64,000 bases of DNA from Selaginella moellendorffii. Lineage: Eukaryota > Streptophyta > Lycopodiopsida > Selaginellales > Selaginellaceae. Every line of letters starts with the position of its first letter. The first letter of the stretch is position 1. Where the stretch lies: positions 697,359 through 761,358 of the forward strand of contig NW_003314312.1 of NCBI RefSeq assembly GCF_000143415.4. The letters are read 5' to 3'. Positions 22,519-32,629 of the stretch are shown one piece after another. A model generated the notes under the pieces. It had not been told where the DNA came from. It saw nothing but the letters and a program-made list of their open reading frames with translations, and ran no database searches. The translations under genes and the position numbers were made by a program.

Positions 22519-22660
22519 ATAAAATACTATTACTTAACTCATGTTTGTACATTGGAGAATCAGCAAAAGTGAAAATTTTGTGCAATGGCAATGTTAACAA
22601 GTACAATTTAGAGCTGAGTGCTTGATCTGGGTACATATAAAAGGCATGCCCCCCTTCTCC
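22519..22660 (+). pseudogene. DEG9 exon 5 fragment (second half)
   Basis: This stretch aligns with DEG9 15365-15485: TTGGAGAATCAGCAAAAGTG, AAAATTTTG and GAGTACAATTTGGAGCTGAG-like blocks, then ACATATAAAAGGCAT. Internal deletions and transitions break the frame. It stands in plus orientation directly beside the inverted exon 6 piece. Confidence 0.8.
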
Positions 22661-22669
22661 AAAATCTCT

Positions 22670-24050
22670 TATGTTTACTCCTCTTGCACTAGAAGTTTTT
22701 AGCTTCATAGGATGAAGATGGGCTTATACTATGCTCTAAAGATGAAGATGGGCCCATATAGCCCATACTACACTCTGAGGATGATGATAAGGCCATATGG
22801 CTTATACTTCATTCCTCTTTAGTTTCGTCACCAAAATTCACTATCCATCACCAGCACTTACTTCCACTCTAGTTTCTCCTCCTTGCCCAAGCAAAACTCT
22901 TCAGCTAAAGGTGGGGTGAAGTCTCCTTTTGCGAACAATGATAGTGATATGTCTAATAACTAGGATGATGAGGATGATAGTGGTTTTGAAGAAGAATGAG
23001 AAAAGTTTAGTGTTTTAATTTTATAGTGTTATTTTTAAACTATGTTCTCTATTTTATCAAGTTATTATATATTTTCTTTTTTGGTTTGCTTAAGTAAACC
23101 TGTAGAGGGACTGGGATGGTAATGGATATACCTAGAATATGCTTGGATATTCTAGGATATTCTACCATCTAACAGTTGTTATTCATTTAGATTACTCTTG
23201 TATTTATAATTTATAAACATGTTTATAATTTTTAGTATATTCTTTTTAATTCTATCATCTAATGGTTGATATGCAATTAGATTAATCTTGAGTTTATAAA
23301 TTACAAACATGCTTATAATGTTAAACTTATTTAATTAATTGGATTAATAAGTAAGAATGACTCTAATATTAAGAAAGCCAAGCATTGGCATATGTAATCC
23401 ATAGCAATTTTTTTCATAATTCCATTTGAGAAGCTTACTAATTATGAAAGAGGTTACTACAAATGAGAATATATTAAAGACATTCATATAAAAATGAGTA
23501 AAGACATGCATTTAAAAGCTAATTTTGAACTTCTAAGTGACTCTAAAGAAAAAAGTTTAGGAGGAATTACTTCTAAATTCTGACGATGAAACATAGTTCC
23601 TTCTTCACCTTGACTGCTGGATGCTCCTTCTCTTGTTTGAGTTTTTTATTTTTAATAAGTAGGAGGACTTCTTCTAGAGACAAAAGATGGTGTTTGTGTA
23701 TCTTTGCTATGTTTGCCTCTATGCTTTTCAAAATCCTTCTGCTCAAATTCTAAATATATGTCATCTGACCAACTTAGCTACTAAGGATAATATCGAAACT
23801 CATATGCTGTCATTATTGAAATAAACACTTCTTTATACATGGATTGGTTGACATCCTTGTTATTCCAAATTTTGCCTTCTCTAGTATAATTTTCTACCAC
23901 CCATTGCTATAAACATTTTGAAATACCTAGAATCAAACCATAAAACTTAGTTGGCATTAAAAGAAACAAGTAAGAAACAAACAAACCACAAGCTTAATTT
24001 ACATCAAAAAAGTGACAAATAAACCATTTGATGGCCAAATGGTTTTTCTC
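22670..24050. other. AT-rich intergenic stretch with a short tandem duplication
   Basis: An imperfect direct duplication of about 95 bp occupies 23157-23320. Both units contain CTA(C/T)CATCTAA...ATTTAGATTA, followed by TTTATAA and AAACATG. Otherwise I see no gene. Confidence 0.5.
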
Positions 24051-24059
24051 TCCCTTAAT

Positions 24060-24345
24060 GTTATGTAACATATGTGTTTTTCACCTTTTACCCTATAGTG
24101 ATTTATTAAAAATTAATTATGAAGTGGAACTTAAATCTTTAAACATATAGGCCAAAGGAAACAAAATAAAACCCATATTTCAAAGTCTTGAGCTATTGAA
24201 TGAAAGGATAGAACCAAACTCCTAAGTATATAACCAAAGAGTGAAGGAATTGAAGTATAAAACAACTTTAAAGATATAGAACAATAAACTATACCTCAAA
24301 TTAGTTAACTATACCCATTATCCCTACTATACATTTAGAACCCCG
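24060..24345 (-). repeat. Dispersed repeat family, copy E (fragment of the copy C type, AT-decayed)
   Basis: Aligns with 21125-21660: TTTTTCACCTTTTACCCTAT, GAAGTGGAACTTAAATC, AAACTCCTAAG and ACTATACATTTAGAACCCCG. Nearly all differences from copy C replace C with T or G with A. Confidence 0.65.
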
Positions 24346-24399
24346 TCCCCCCAAAGTTGGCCTGTATACATTTAAAACCCCGTTTGTATGATTGTATGA

Positions 24400-25320
24400 T
24401 GCATGTTATGATAATTTGTTGAACGCCCTTATTGAACACCCTGATTCAATACATCAGGTATAAATTGTATTTGCAAGGAAGATATATAGGATTGGGTTTA
24501 AGATTGCAGGAGCTTTATGCAAGGAAAAATGGCATACTAGGAAGTGTTAGGAAACGAATAGCAGATGTAGCAAACTTCAATAAAGCTACATAGGATATAG
24601 GTATCATTGATCAAAGTGGCTATAGTGGGGACTAGAAGACAAATTGGAGAAAGCATGCAATGACAAATTCATATACTATTGTTGTTGATGACACACACAA
24701 GCTAGAATTCATCAACATCAACATGCTAGCCTGTGATTTTTCATCAAAGAAAGAATTTGAACTTTAATGACACTAAACAACCATAACAACAAATACAAGT
24801 AGTAAACATCGTCAAGGACTTCATGACTTGCATTGGGTTTTACATTGTGTACCAAACAGGAAGGTCATGCTATTATTATTTGGAATGTGAGAAGAGGTGT
24901 ATAAAGGAACTTCCAAGGAATATAGTGGCACCATGCATCATAGGTTTTATAATATACAAGGAAAATAAAACACTCAAAACATTTTGGTTCTGCAATTATA
25001 ACATCCTCCACAGCTGGAATAGGTATATGGCTTTGGTGATCCACTAGAAAAATAGCCAATCATGAAAGATACCAAGGTTACTCTGGTAGAGCTTCACAAT
25101 CTCAACACAGTAAGGTTTGTGCTAGGACACACCACATTTTCAAACAAGATTGCACAGCACACTTTCAATGCAAGCACATATTGAAAATGTCAACATGTAC
25201 AACAATAGAGATAAGGAAGAAGTACTTCTAAATAGTAAAGGGAACCATTACAAGGTAACTATAGAAATGGAACCTTCTTGTGCATGTCTAGACTTTCAGA
25301 AAGGTTTAAGCAACCTTTCT
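24400..25320 (+). other. Possible decayed MULE-type transposase region
   Basis: Broken plus-strand coding-like sequence with many stops. The only family hint is near 25255-25315, where YKVTIEMEPSCACLDFQKG resembles the start of a SWIM zinc finger (CxCxxF) found at the end of Mutator-like transposases. The CxH half is not visible. No terminal repeats were identified. Weak call. Confidence 0.3.
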
Positions 25321-25344
25321 GAGCTATGGAACGATCTTACTCTG

Positions 25345-26000
25345 GCACTGGCTAGGAGCTCGACTGCTTGGACACACGAACAGCAGTCTCGACCTTTTTT
25401 ACGTTCTGCCCGCCTTTGCCTCCAGATCTACGCGTTGTAATCTCAAGGTCCCCATCGGGTAACTCCACCTCGATCTCGCTCTCTTCCAGCAGAGGCATCA
25501 CTTCCACTCCTGCAAAGCTCATCTGTGAAGAGAAGCGAACATTGAGACAAGAGTTTCGATGAAACTAACGTTTGCTTCACCTTTGCTTCACCTGTCGTAG
25601 ACCTTTAGAGTTGAAAAGGCACGCACAGTACCAGCCTGTGCGTGCCTTTCTCTCCGGAGATATAACCATACGCATATCTCCCGTCGATCTCGAGTGTGGC
25701 CGATTTGATCCCAGCTTCCTCACCAGGAGAACTCTCCACCACAGTCGACTTAAAGCCCGACCTGGTAGCACATCGCTGGTACATCCTTAGAAGCATCTCA
25801 GCCCAATCCCGCGCTGGAATGTATGTAAAACAATCTCAAACCTTCGAAAAAGATATCAGCACACGATGTTACCTGCGCATCGGTTCCGCCAGCGTCCGCT
25901 GTAATAATGATCCGAGCTCCTTCTTTGTCAGAAGTTCCAGACAAGAGCTTGATCAACTCGAAACTATGCCAAACCCAGTGAGCTGTAGCATGAGACACTT
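25345..26000 (-). pseudogene. Peptide chain release factor 2 (plastid PrfB-type) fragment
   Basis: The minus strand carries RF2 motifs in order. First come ARIIITADAGGTDAQ, then MLLRMYQR and GFKSTVVE, then AGIKSATLEIDGRYAYGYIS with GEKGTHRLV, then a [20 protein letters not shown] block and the catalytic GGQ loop ([20 protein letters not shown]). RF2 reads UGA/UAA codons in plastids or mitochondria. A GT-AG intron is retained after TDAQ, but the downstream frame is shifted. LV in HRLV is followed by CVPF instead of RISPF, and the C-terminus is missing. This is a duplicated genomic fragment, not a working gene. Confidence 0.82.
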
Positions 26001-26260
26001 CACGTCACTTTGTGTAAAAGGCTGCTTCATGGCGTTCATCAATCCTTTCAAATCATGCTCCATGTACTTCATCACCATGAAGATGCTGTCCAAGTTGCTG
26101 CCGACCACCACTTCCTTCACATCCAACAGCAACCGCCTCGGAGAATATAGACAAGGGCGGCGCCGCATCAGATTTCCTGCCGTCGTCAAGGTCCCAAACA
26201 ATGGGAGAGTACTTCCCCATCGTCGCCCTCTGCGGCCCTGGAATCCGTGGCAATGTCGGC
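25953..26260 (-). pseudogene. CDK11/CDKG-type kinase fragment
   Basis: Minus-strand frame 25953-26201 contains a [20 protein letters not shown] block followed by [20 protein letters not shown]. This is characteristic of the kinase N-lobe/hinge of plant CDKG/CDK11 (PITSLRE) proteins. It is joined on its 5' side to an unrelated-looking coding phrase ([14 protein letters not shown], 26170-26225) and on its 3' side runs straight into the release factor fragment. No catalytic loop follows. The composite is a chimeric duplicate. Confidence 0.8.
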
Positions 26261-26399
26261 CCTAAAGTCCATTAGCTCGATCGGGCGGGAGCATGAGAGC
26301 TAGCGCATTTGGAGCTCACTGGCGAGCGCCATTCGCTCCACTCCAAAGCCACGAGCCCTAAAACACAGAGAAGTAAAATATTTACCCTTTGTTAGTCTA

Positions 26400-26760
26400 A
26401 TGTTTCTCGATTCTTTATGAAAGGAGGAAAGAAAGTTCTTGTGCATCGCTAAACCCTAGAAACCCTTTAAACCTCGAGCAATATAAAAAAGAGCCCTTTA
26501 ATGATATGGTCTAAAGAATTTCCAGAAAGATCTTTTTCGTTTCTCCCACGGCATAGTACCACACTCGATGATTTCACGTGAAACGAATATACTGGCTTTT
26601 CTATGCTTGCGTATCCCCGTTCTTCGTCGCGGATGTTCTAAACCGAAAAAAAGCAAGAAAACCAAGGTACACTTCTTGGAAGCGAACACGTCAATGTTAT
26701 TGACTTGATTCTGTCCCCCGTACCGCAAAAAAACTCTAAACAAATCCCTCAACCAAAAAG
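26400..26760. other. Intergenic, no gene seen
   Basis: Short minus-strand open frame at 26498-26752 without recognisable motif. No repeat boundary or RNA gene was seen. Confidence 0.4.
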
Positions 26761-26774
26761 CTGTCTAGGCCGCT

Positions 26775-27005
26775 GTGGATGAGCTCGAAACCATCCAAAC
26801 AAAGCGCTTGAATCCGGTGCCGCTGCTCGTTTTCGCCCACGGCGCTGGGGCTCCATCCTCATCCGACTGCATGATCAGGTTTGTCTCTCCGGATCTTCCT
26901 TTAATCCTCTTTTCTTTTTTCTTTTCGTTTCTTCCGGCAAGATGGAAGAACTTGTTGGCAACGGCGGCCAACGCCGTGGATGTGATAACATTCGACTATC
27001 CCTGT
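26775..27005 (+). pseudogene. Alpha/beta-hydrolase (TEX30/KANL3-like) 5' fragment
   Basis: Two exons can be read. The first (26775-26878) gives an MDELETIQTKRLNPV start and a VFAHGAGAPSSSDCMIR block. After a 62-bp intron, the second (26941-27002) gives WKNLLATAANAVDVITFDYP. HGAGAPSSSDWM and VVTFDYPY are signatures of the small alpha/beta-hydrolase family that includes TEX30. The catalytic serine elbow and everything after it are absent, and Trp is Cys in SSSDCM, so this is a truncated copy. Confidence 0.72.
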
Positions 27006-27129
27006 GGGTCTTCTTTCTTATTCTTTTTCTTCTTTCTTGGAAGATCTTCTTAGTTTTCTCTAGTTAAATGACATTCATTTTCTCCATGTAAATATATAGG
27101 AGGCGCATTTTGTTGGACTAAAATCCATT

Positions 27130-27290
27130 CAAGAGAGCATGTAAGTAAATCGTTGTTATTGTAGAATTCTAGACTCGGAGACGCTCCGAGTGAGAGAACG
27201 AGCTGCTGCTTGGCATTCTTCTTCTCTTCGCAAGCTACCTGGCCTGTGCTCAAGCATCGGATGACATAGGAAACTTGTACAGCTTGTCTA
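27130..27290 (-). repeat. Fragment shared with 31545-31665
   Basis: GCATGTAAGTAAA..., AATTCTAGACT, then GAGCTGCTGCTTGGC(C)ATTCTTC and CTGGCCTGTGCTC are shared with 31545-31665. On the minus strand the 31-kb copy reads like a protein C-terminus (SSDPGAQARRLEEKNGQAAAH then stop). I do not recognise the parent gene. The two copies flank the Roco gene as direct repeats. Confidence 0.55.
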
Positions 27291-27465
27291 ACGCATAATT
27301 GCTTACAAAAACAATTACCTTTAAAGCAAAAGAAAAAGAAATAGATTTGGCATGATTGATGCCACTTTGTACGACGTGCACCGTAGGGTTGCGTTGGCAT
27401 CTGATTTCATGTTTAAACATGCCAAGCCACTGACTCATCTTTGCTAGCCACTTCCAAGTTGTCAT

Positions 27466-30400
27466 TTGGATGTTGATTCATCAACGACATTTGTTGTAAT
27501 TTCTGAGGGTATTCCATTGGAAGTTATGGGGGAGCCAAAGCAGGCCCGGATAGATGATTACGAGGATTTGGAAAGCATTCGCTTTGAGATGTTGAGCCAT
27601 GAGGTGTCGAGTGTGAAGGAGCTGAAGGAACAGAGATACAGAGCAGCAACATTCAATTCAAAAGACTTCGAAGGCTTGCGCGAGCTGCTGCTGCAGGAGG
27701 ACAACACTCTGGAGCACGTAATCATGTGGAGGGAGGGCTACCACAAAGTGGAGGGGTTTCTAGAAGCAGCTGTGTCCAAGCTAAGCAGCCTTGGCATTTT
27801 TGGAGACAAATTTGGCGTGGAGGTGATTCGCGGCTTGGATGAAGCTATTGCTGCTGCCAAGCACAAGGGGATGCCAATCAAGCTCAAGACGCTTCTTCTA
27901 CGTTCCTGTGACGCAGATTTAGATGCTTTAGCGGGATCAACACTTCCGAAGTATTTAGAACGTCTGGAGCTTTATAATTGCGATTGCTCGCCCCACCTGG
28001 AGAAGCTGCTGCAAGATCCAGCATGCAAGATCTGGGAGCTCTCCCTGGATAAGGATAAATACTTGACGCCCGCCCTCTTCCAGGCTGGAACAAGTCTAAG
28101 GAAGCTTAGGCTGGTCCACATCCCAAATGATCGGGCGTTACTCAGCCAAATCAGCGGATCAATAGAAGGCCTTGGAATTTCACCAGGGCCTTCGGAGATC
28201 TCCCTGCTGGCAGACTGCATAAACAACAATGCCAAGTCCAAGCTCTGGTTCCTGGAGTTAACATCACTCCATTCATCTTCGGCGCAGCTCGTGGGCCAGC
28301 TGCTAAAGAGCCCACATTGCAAGCTTGAAAGTTTCTCCTTGTTACCTGGGGTAAAGGTGAGTGAGCATGTTCGTCTTGGTATTGACACTGATTTTCTTAA
28401 GCAGAATGACTCACATGAGTGTCAAGATGTGATTCTCAGCAATTTGGAGGCCAACTACAGCAGCCGGATCCAGAGACTGCGCATTGGCGGGGAATGGGCT
28501 TCCAAACTGTTGGAGGACAGATGGTTGAGGGTAAAGTACCGGAATGCTCTATTTCATAAGAGCCCCGTTCTTGCACAAAGCGCTACAGTCACACCATCAA
28601 CTGCCAAGCTGTTCATGTGCGGCCACACTGCCTCGGGCAAGACCACCATCTCCACCAATCTGGTCCGTCCCTATGCAGCCCTCTGGCAGTGTGTGAAGCC
28701 GCCATGTCAGGATCATGCATCAACAGTGGGAATTGAGAGGAGGACTCTCAGATTTGGAGAGAGGAAGAAACTCCTGATTTACGATCTGGGAGGCCAGGAG
28801 GTCTACCACGCTTTTCATCACTATTTCCTCAGGGGCAGCGACAAAGATCTCTTCATGGTGGTGTGCAAGGTTGGAGGTCCTGGAGGTGAGATGAAAACAG
28901 AGCTCCAATACTGGCTTCGCTTCATAGCGGCCCACCAAACTGCCACACCAGCTAGGAAACCCACCATTTTCTTACTACTCAACATCTTTGTTCGTGATGA
29001 CCGTTTCTTGGTAGAAGCTCGAGCAGCTGCGACGTCACTGGTACTCAAGTATAAGGACAGGCTAGACTTTGTTCAGGGCCAACGTGGTGATCACTATTTC
29101 GAGGTGAATGGGTTGAATGCTCGTCAGGTACAGAAGGAAATGAAGCCCAAGCTGGCGATAGCAGTGGGCGAAATGATAAATGAAGTTCCTGTGATTCCCT
29201 GGACTTGACATGAGGTTATCAGAGGGCGGGCTTCATCCACGCCATGGTATCATATCCACAAACGGGCACAAACAATTGTCCAGCAGAGGGTGGTCGACCT
29301 ACATGAGATGTCCAAGGCTTGGTTCCAGGGGGAGAAAGAAGATGAGGCATTTGCTGCACAATACACATTCATCTGCCTACATGACATGGGAGAAGCTGTC
29401 TACTTTGGGGCAGATGACACATATCAAAACACGGATCCAAACGACAAGGAAGCTGCATTGATTGTCAACAATGCAGTTCTAGACATGCCATGGTTTCTCC
29501 ATACTGTGTTAGGAATTTTCATTCCTAAGCAAGAGAGAAACAATACGATGAAGTGGGGGGAACCCAAGTTGTCTACTGAGGAAGCAGTAGAAGCTCTCAG
29601 AACACTTGGAGAGACTGCAGAGGGCAACATCTATTTCCTGCTCAAGCTGCTCTGTGAGATGGGGGTTTTGATTCCTGATGGTATGAGGAGCTGGGACATA
29701 AGGTGGTCAGAGCCACGAAATCTGCCAGAACACCTCATTGTGCCTGCATTATTGCGTGATGAGTTCACTGGATGGATTGAAAGCGAGCAAACATATGATT
29801 GTTGGGGTCGGAGATTGCAAGCAGACGACACTATCAAGGGCTTCGTTCTTCTCCCATCAGGTAATTATGCTCTTCACTGCTGGGATTGAGATTAAACATT
29901 GATGTCTGTGTGTTTGTTGGTTGAAAGCAGGAGTTTTTGCAGTTATTCAAGCCAAGGTGAAGGAGATGTGTGACAGATGGGGTCATGGAAGTAAGATTGG
30001 TGTTGGTTGGGTTTCCTTCCAAGAGGATCTCATTCAAGTTCTGGTGACTATTGGTGGGGATTATAAGCATTGGACAGATCGGCAATGGGTGGATATTATG
30101 TTGATGGTGCCCAACGAGGAAAAGAGGGGACTCAAAGGGGAGCAGTTCATGAAGGAGATACGGGATTGTGTAGTCAAGGAAACTAACAGGGCCTGTCCTT
30201 TCATCAAGCTTGAAGAGCATGTTCTGAATCCAGTGAAGGTAAGACAATTTAGAAAAGCATCGGGACAACAGGGGTCATGCGATGAAAACAGCAAGAGCTC
30301 TTGGGCACTGCAAGAGGTTAAACAGATGGTAGCTAGGGAGGGCTTTGATTATCACTTTACCTGGGGTTTTGGTGACTCCACAAGTGTCTTGGAACTCTTG

Positions 30401-31249
30401 ATGCCAAGTGAAGTCAACGAGATTATTCAGCCACGTAAGCGTGCTGTTGAAGAGGTTGTCACGGAATACAACCAGCACATAGTGCCATTGTATCAAAGCC
30501 AGCAGCAACAGCTTGTGCAGGTCGAGATCCCAAAGTTTGAAAGTGATGACATGAGCAACCTTGCCAAGTTTTGCTACCAATTACACAAGCATCAAATGCA
30601 GGGGATTCAGATATATATGGAGGACTGCAAGGTCTCCATAACAGATATCAAAGAATCTTTACAAAAGCTTCAAAAGGGCCTGAAGGACACAGAAAACACA
30701 TTGATCAAGAGCTGCTCATCACTGTTGGAATCCATTAAGCTGGAGTGTCCGAAACTCCCACACCTTACAATGGAGTCAAATCTGTTACTAAAATATTCAC
30801 CACTGATTGGGAAACGAGCAAATATTAGCTACTTATGTGAGCATCCAAGCGGCTGTCACCCAGTTGATTTGAAGAAGTACCCAGGAGTACCAATCACTAT
30901 CCCAAATCAATGGTTCAAAAAGTATAGCAACGTCTTTGTCCCAGGCATCACAATATGTTTCACCCTTGCAAAGCTCGGTAAAGTGGCATTGCCTGTGGGA
31001 GGGGAGCTGGTCAGCACCTTGATTGAGCTTGGTGCAAATGGCTTGAAAGCTACAATCTACTCCTGCTTTGAAGGTGATCTCAATAACAGGTTGCAACCAG
31101 CATCAAAAGATGACATTATGGAGTTGTTTGAGTATGTGAAAAAGAATTCACCTCAACGATATGGCGAGGACCGAATCTTGATGATGAAGAAATGCTTTGG
31201 ACTCGTCAAAAGTCCAAGTGGCTGGGTCTGTGAAGATCACTATTATTGA
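27466..31249 (+). CDS. Roco-type LRR-GTPase (Roc-COR), with an internal TGA
   Basis: Two exons (about 27466-29860 and 29931-31249, intron 70 bp) give roughly 1237 codons. The first in-frame ATG is 27526; an upstream exon is possible. Residues about 130-330 show leucine-rich-repeat character. A Roc-type GTPase domain follows, with a P-loop CGHTASGKTT (near 28620) and switch II DLGGQEVYHAFH (near 28785). A COR-like region lies downstream, and the C-terminal third has no domain I know. Plant relatives include TORNADO1-like LRR-GTPases. A TGA at 29206-29208 interrupts the frame, but coding-quality sequence continues in the same frame on both sides. A GT-AG intron 29191-29283 (93 bp) would remove it without shifting the frame. 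The gene is either functional with that intron or a recent pseudogene. Confidence 0.72.
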
Positions 31250-31259
31250 ATAAGAAGGG

Positions 31260-31545
31260 CACAGGTTTAGTAAAACTACTAAACAGAAGGAAGGAATTTT
31301 TATTCAAAGAAAAAAAAACAAAAGAAAGCAACTAAGTTCTCTGCAGAATGTTTGGGACGATATGCCTGGGTTATCCACAAGGTATAGTTCCTATATTTTA
31401 TGTCGAAAGCTCATATAATCCATCTACTGTCCAGGGAACTTAGAGCAAACCTTAAGACCTCTGGCCAAACTCCAAAGTTTCCACAAAGCAACAGGAGTCC
31501 TGTAATTCAGCTGTTCCTCAGTTACTCCCTGTGCACGCATGAGCA
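31260..31545. other. 3' flank of the Roco gene, nothing recognised
   Basis: A-rich tract at 31309-31327 may belong to the 3' untranslated region or a polyadenylation area. No other feature was seen. Confidence 0.4.
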
Positions 31546-31877
31546 TAGCATGTAAGTAAAAAATTCTCATTGAAAATTCTAGACTAGGGAAAGACCTTTC
31601 TCAGTGAGCTGCTGCTTGGCCATTCTTCTCCTCCAGCCTCCTGGCCTGTGCTCCAGGATCAGACGAGAACTCATATGCGTACGGAGATCCTTTTTGTCCA
31701 GAGGGGTGATCCAGGCCGGGAACATGTTCGTGTCGGGTCATATTTCCTCGTGTCGTCCACTTCCAGCTCAACGTTGGGAAGGAGGAAGCTGTGGGGATCG
31801 CCACGTGTAACAGCCAGAATCCGGGGACTTCGAGGTTGCAAAGGTGGTCTTTGCTTCCAGGCTTCCAAAACTTGTGT
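31545..31877 (-). pseudogene. Unidentified gene fragment, C-terminal coding part
   Basis: On the minus strand two overlapping frames look coding: one with TRGDPHSFLLPNVELEVDD, the other with DHPSGQKGSPYAYEFSS then DPGAQARRLEEKNGQAAAH and a stop. A one-base shift separates them. The family is not recognised. A shorter copy is at 27130-27290. It ends exactly where the inverted DEG9 fragment begins. Confidence 0.4.
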
Positions 31878-32120
31878 GTTCCCCGAGATGATATGGTATT
31901 GAGACAATCAAGACTGTGATTAAAAAACCACCTTTGAAAACCAAGAACCACTTACCAATATTATTGTTCGCAATAGCCAACCATTGAAGCTCAAGAGGAT
32001 GTCTGAATATGGAAGATATTGTGTAGTTGGAACAGTCAGCTCAATCCTTCTTATATGAACACATTTCTAATTCAGTGCCATCCCGACTACCTTCTGCAAA
32101 TCTGGACTTTCCTCTACCAT
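31878..32120 (-). pseudogene. DEG9 exons 4-5 fragment, inverted
   Basis: The reverse complement matches DEG9 15100-15350. It covers the end of exon 4 (CATCCTCTTGAGCTTC, GGCTATTGCGAACAATAATA), the donor GGTAAGTGGTTCTTGGTTTTC, the whole intron and the first bases of exon 5 (CTCGGGGAAC). Indels and stops are present. Confidence 0.82.
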
Positions 32121-32159
32121 ATGTATAATTAAATATGAGATTTTAAAGAAAACTTTATA

Positions 32160-32500
32160 GGGTAGATGTGAACAAGGACATTGTCAACGCATATGTAAAA
32201 GCTTGCTCTTTGGCTGAAAACTTACACGGGCTCACAAAGTACTAGCATTCAGCTGCATGAGTGTCAAGAACTTGACGCACCTAGCAAATATGGTGGAGAG
32301 CTGCAAAGACAAATTCTCAAATTTGATCTTGACCATCAACAAGTAGATCCGTGGCTCTAGATTTGTTTCTATGATCCTTACACTGGTATGGTTGACAAGT
32401 TCTGGATTTAGAAACTCAAAGAGCAAAAGCTGGCCACTCTTGCCCATGCCCAGTGACTTGAAAACTTCCTACTGTTTTTAATTTTGATTTTTTTTAGGTT
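32160..32500 (+). pseudogene. DEG9 exons 7-9 fragment
   Basis: Matches DEG9 15785-16190 in plus orientation: ACATTGTCAACGCATATGTA, ACTTACACGGGCTCACAAAG, CTAGCAAATATGGTGGAGAG, and the last exon up to the stop and 3' flank. Splice AGs and several codons are damaged. Together with the pieces at 22.3-22.7 and 31.9-32.1 kb it accounts for exons 4 to 9 once, with little overlap. Confidence 0.82.
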
Positions 32501-32629
32501 ATCAATCAGCATTTCTAATTATTAATATTTTTTACCAAGATTGAATATGTCAAATAATGCTAGAGTAATAAAATTACTGTTTCTAAGCCATACAAGTAGA
32601 GAGGTACACTTGTAGAGAGAGGATTTATG

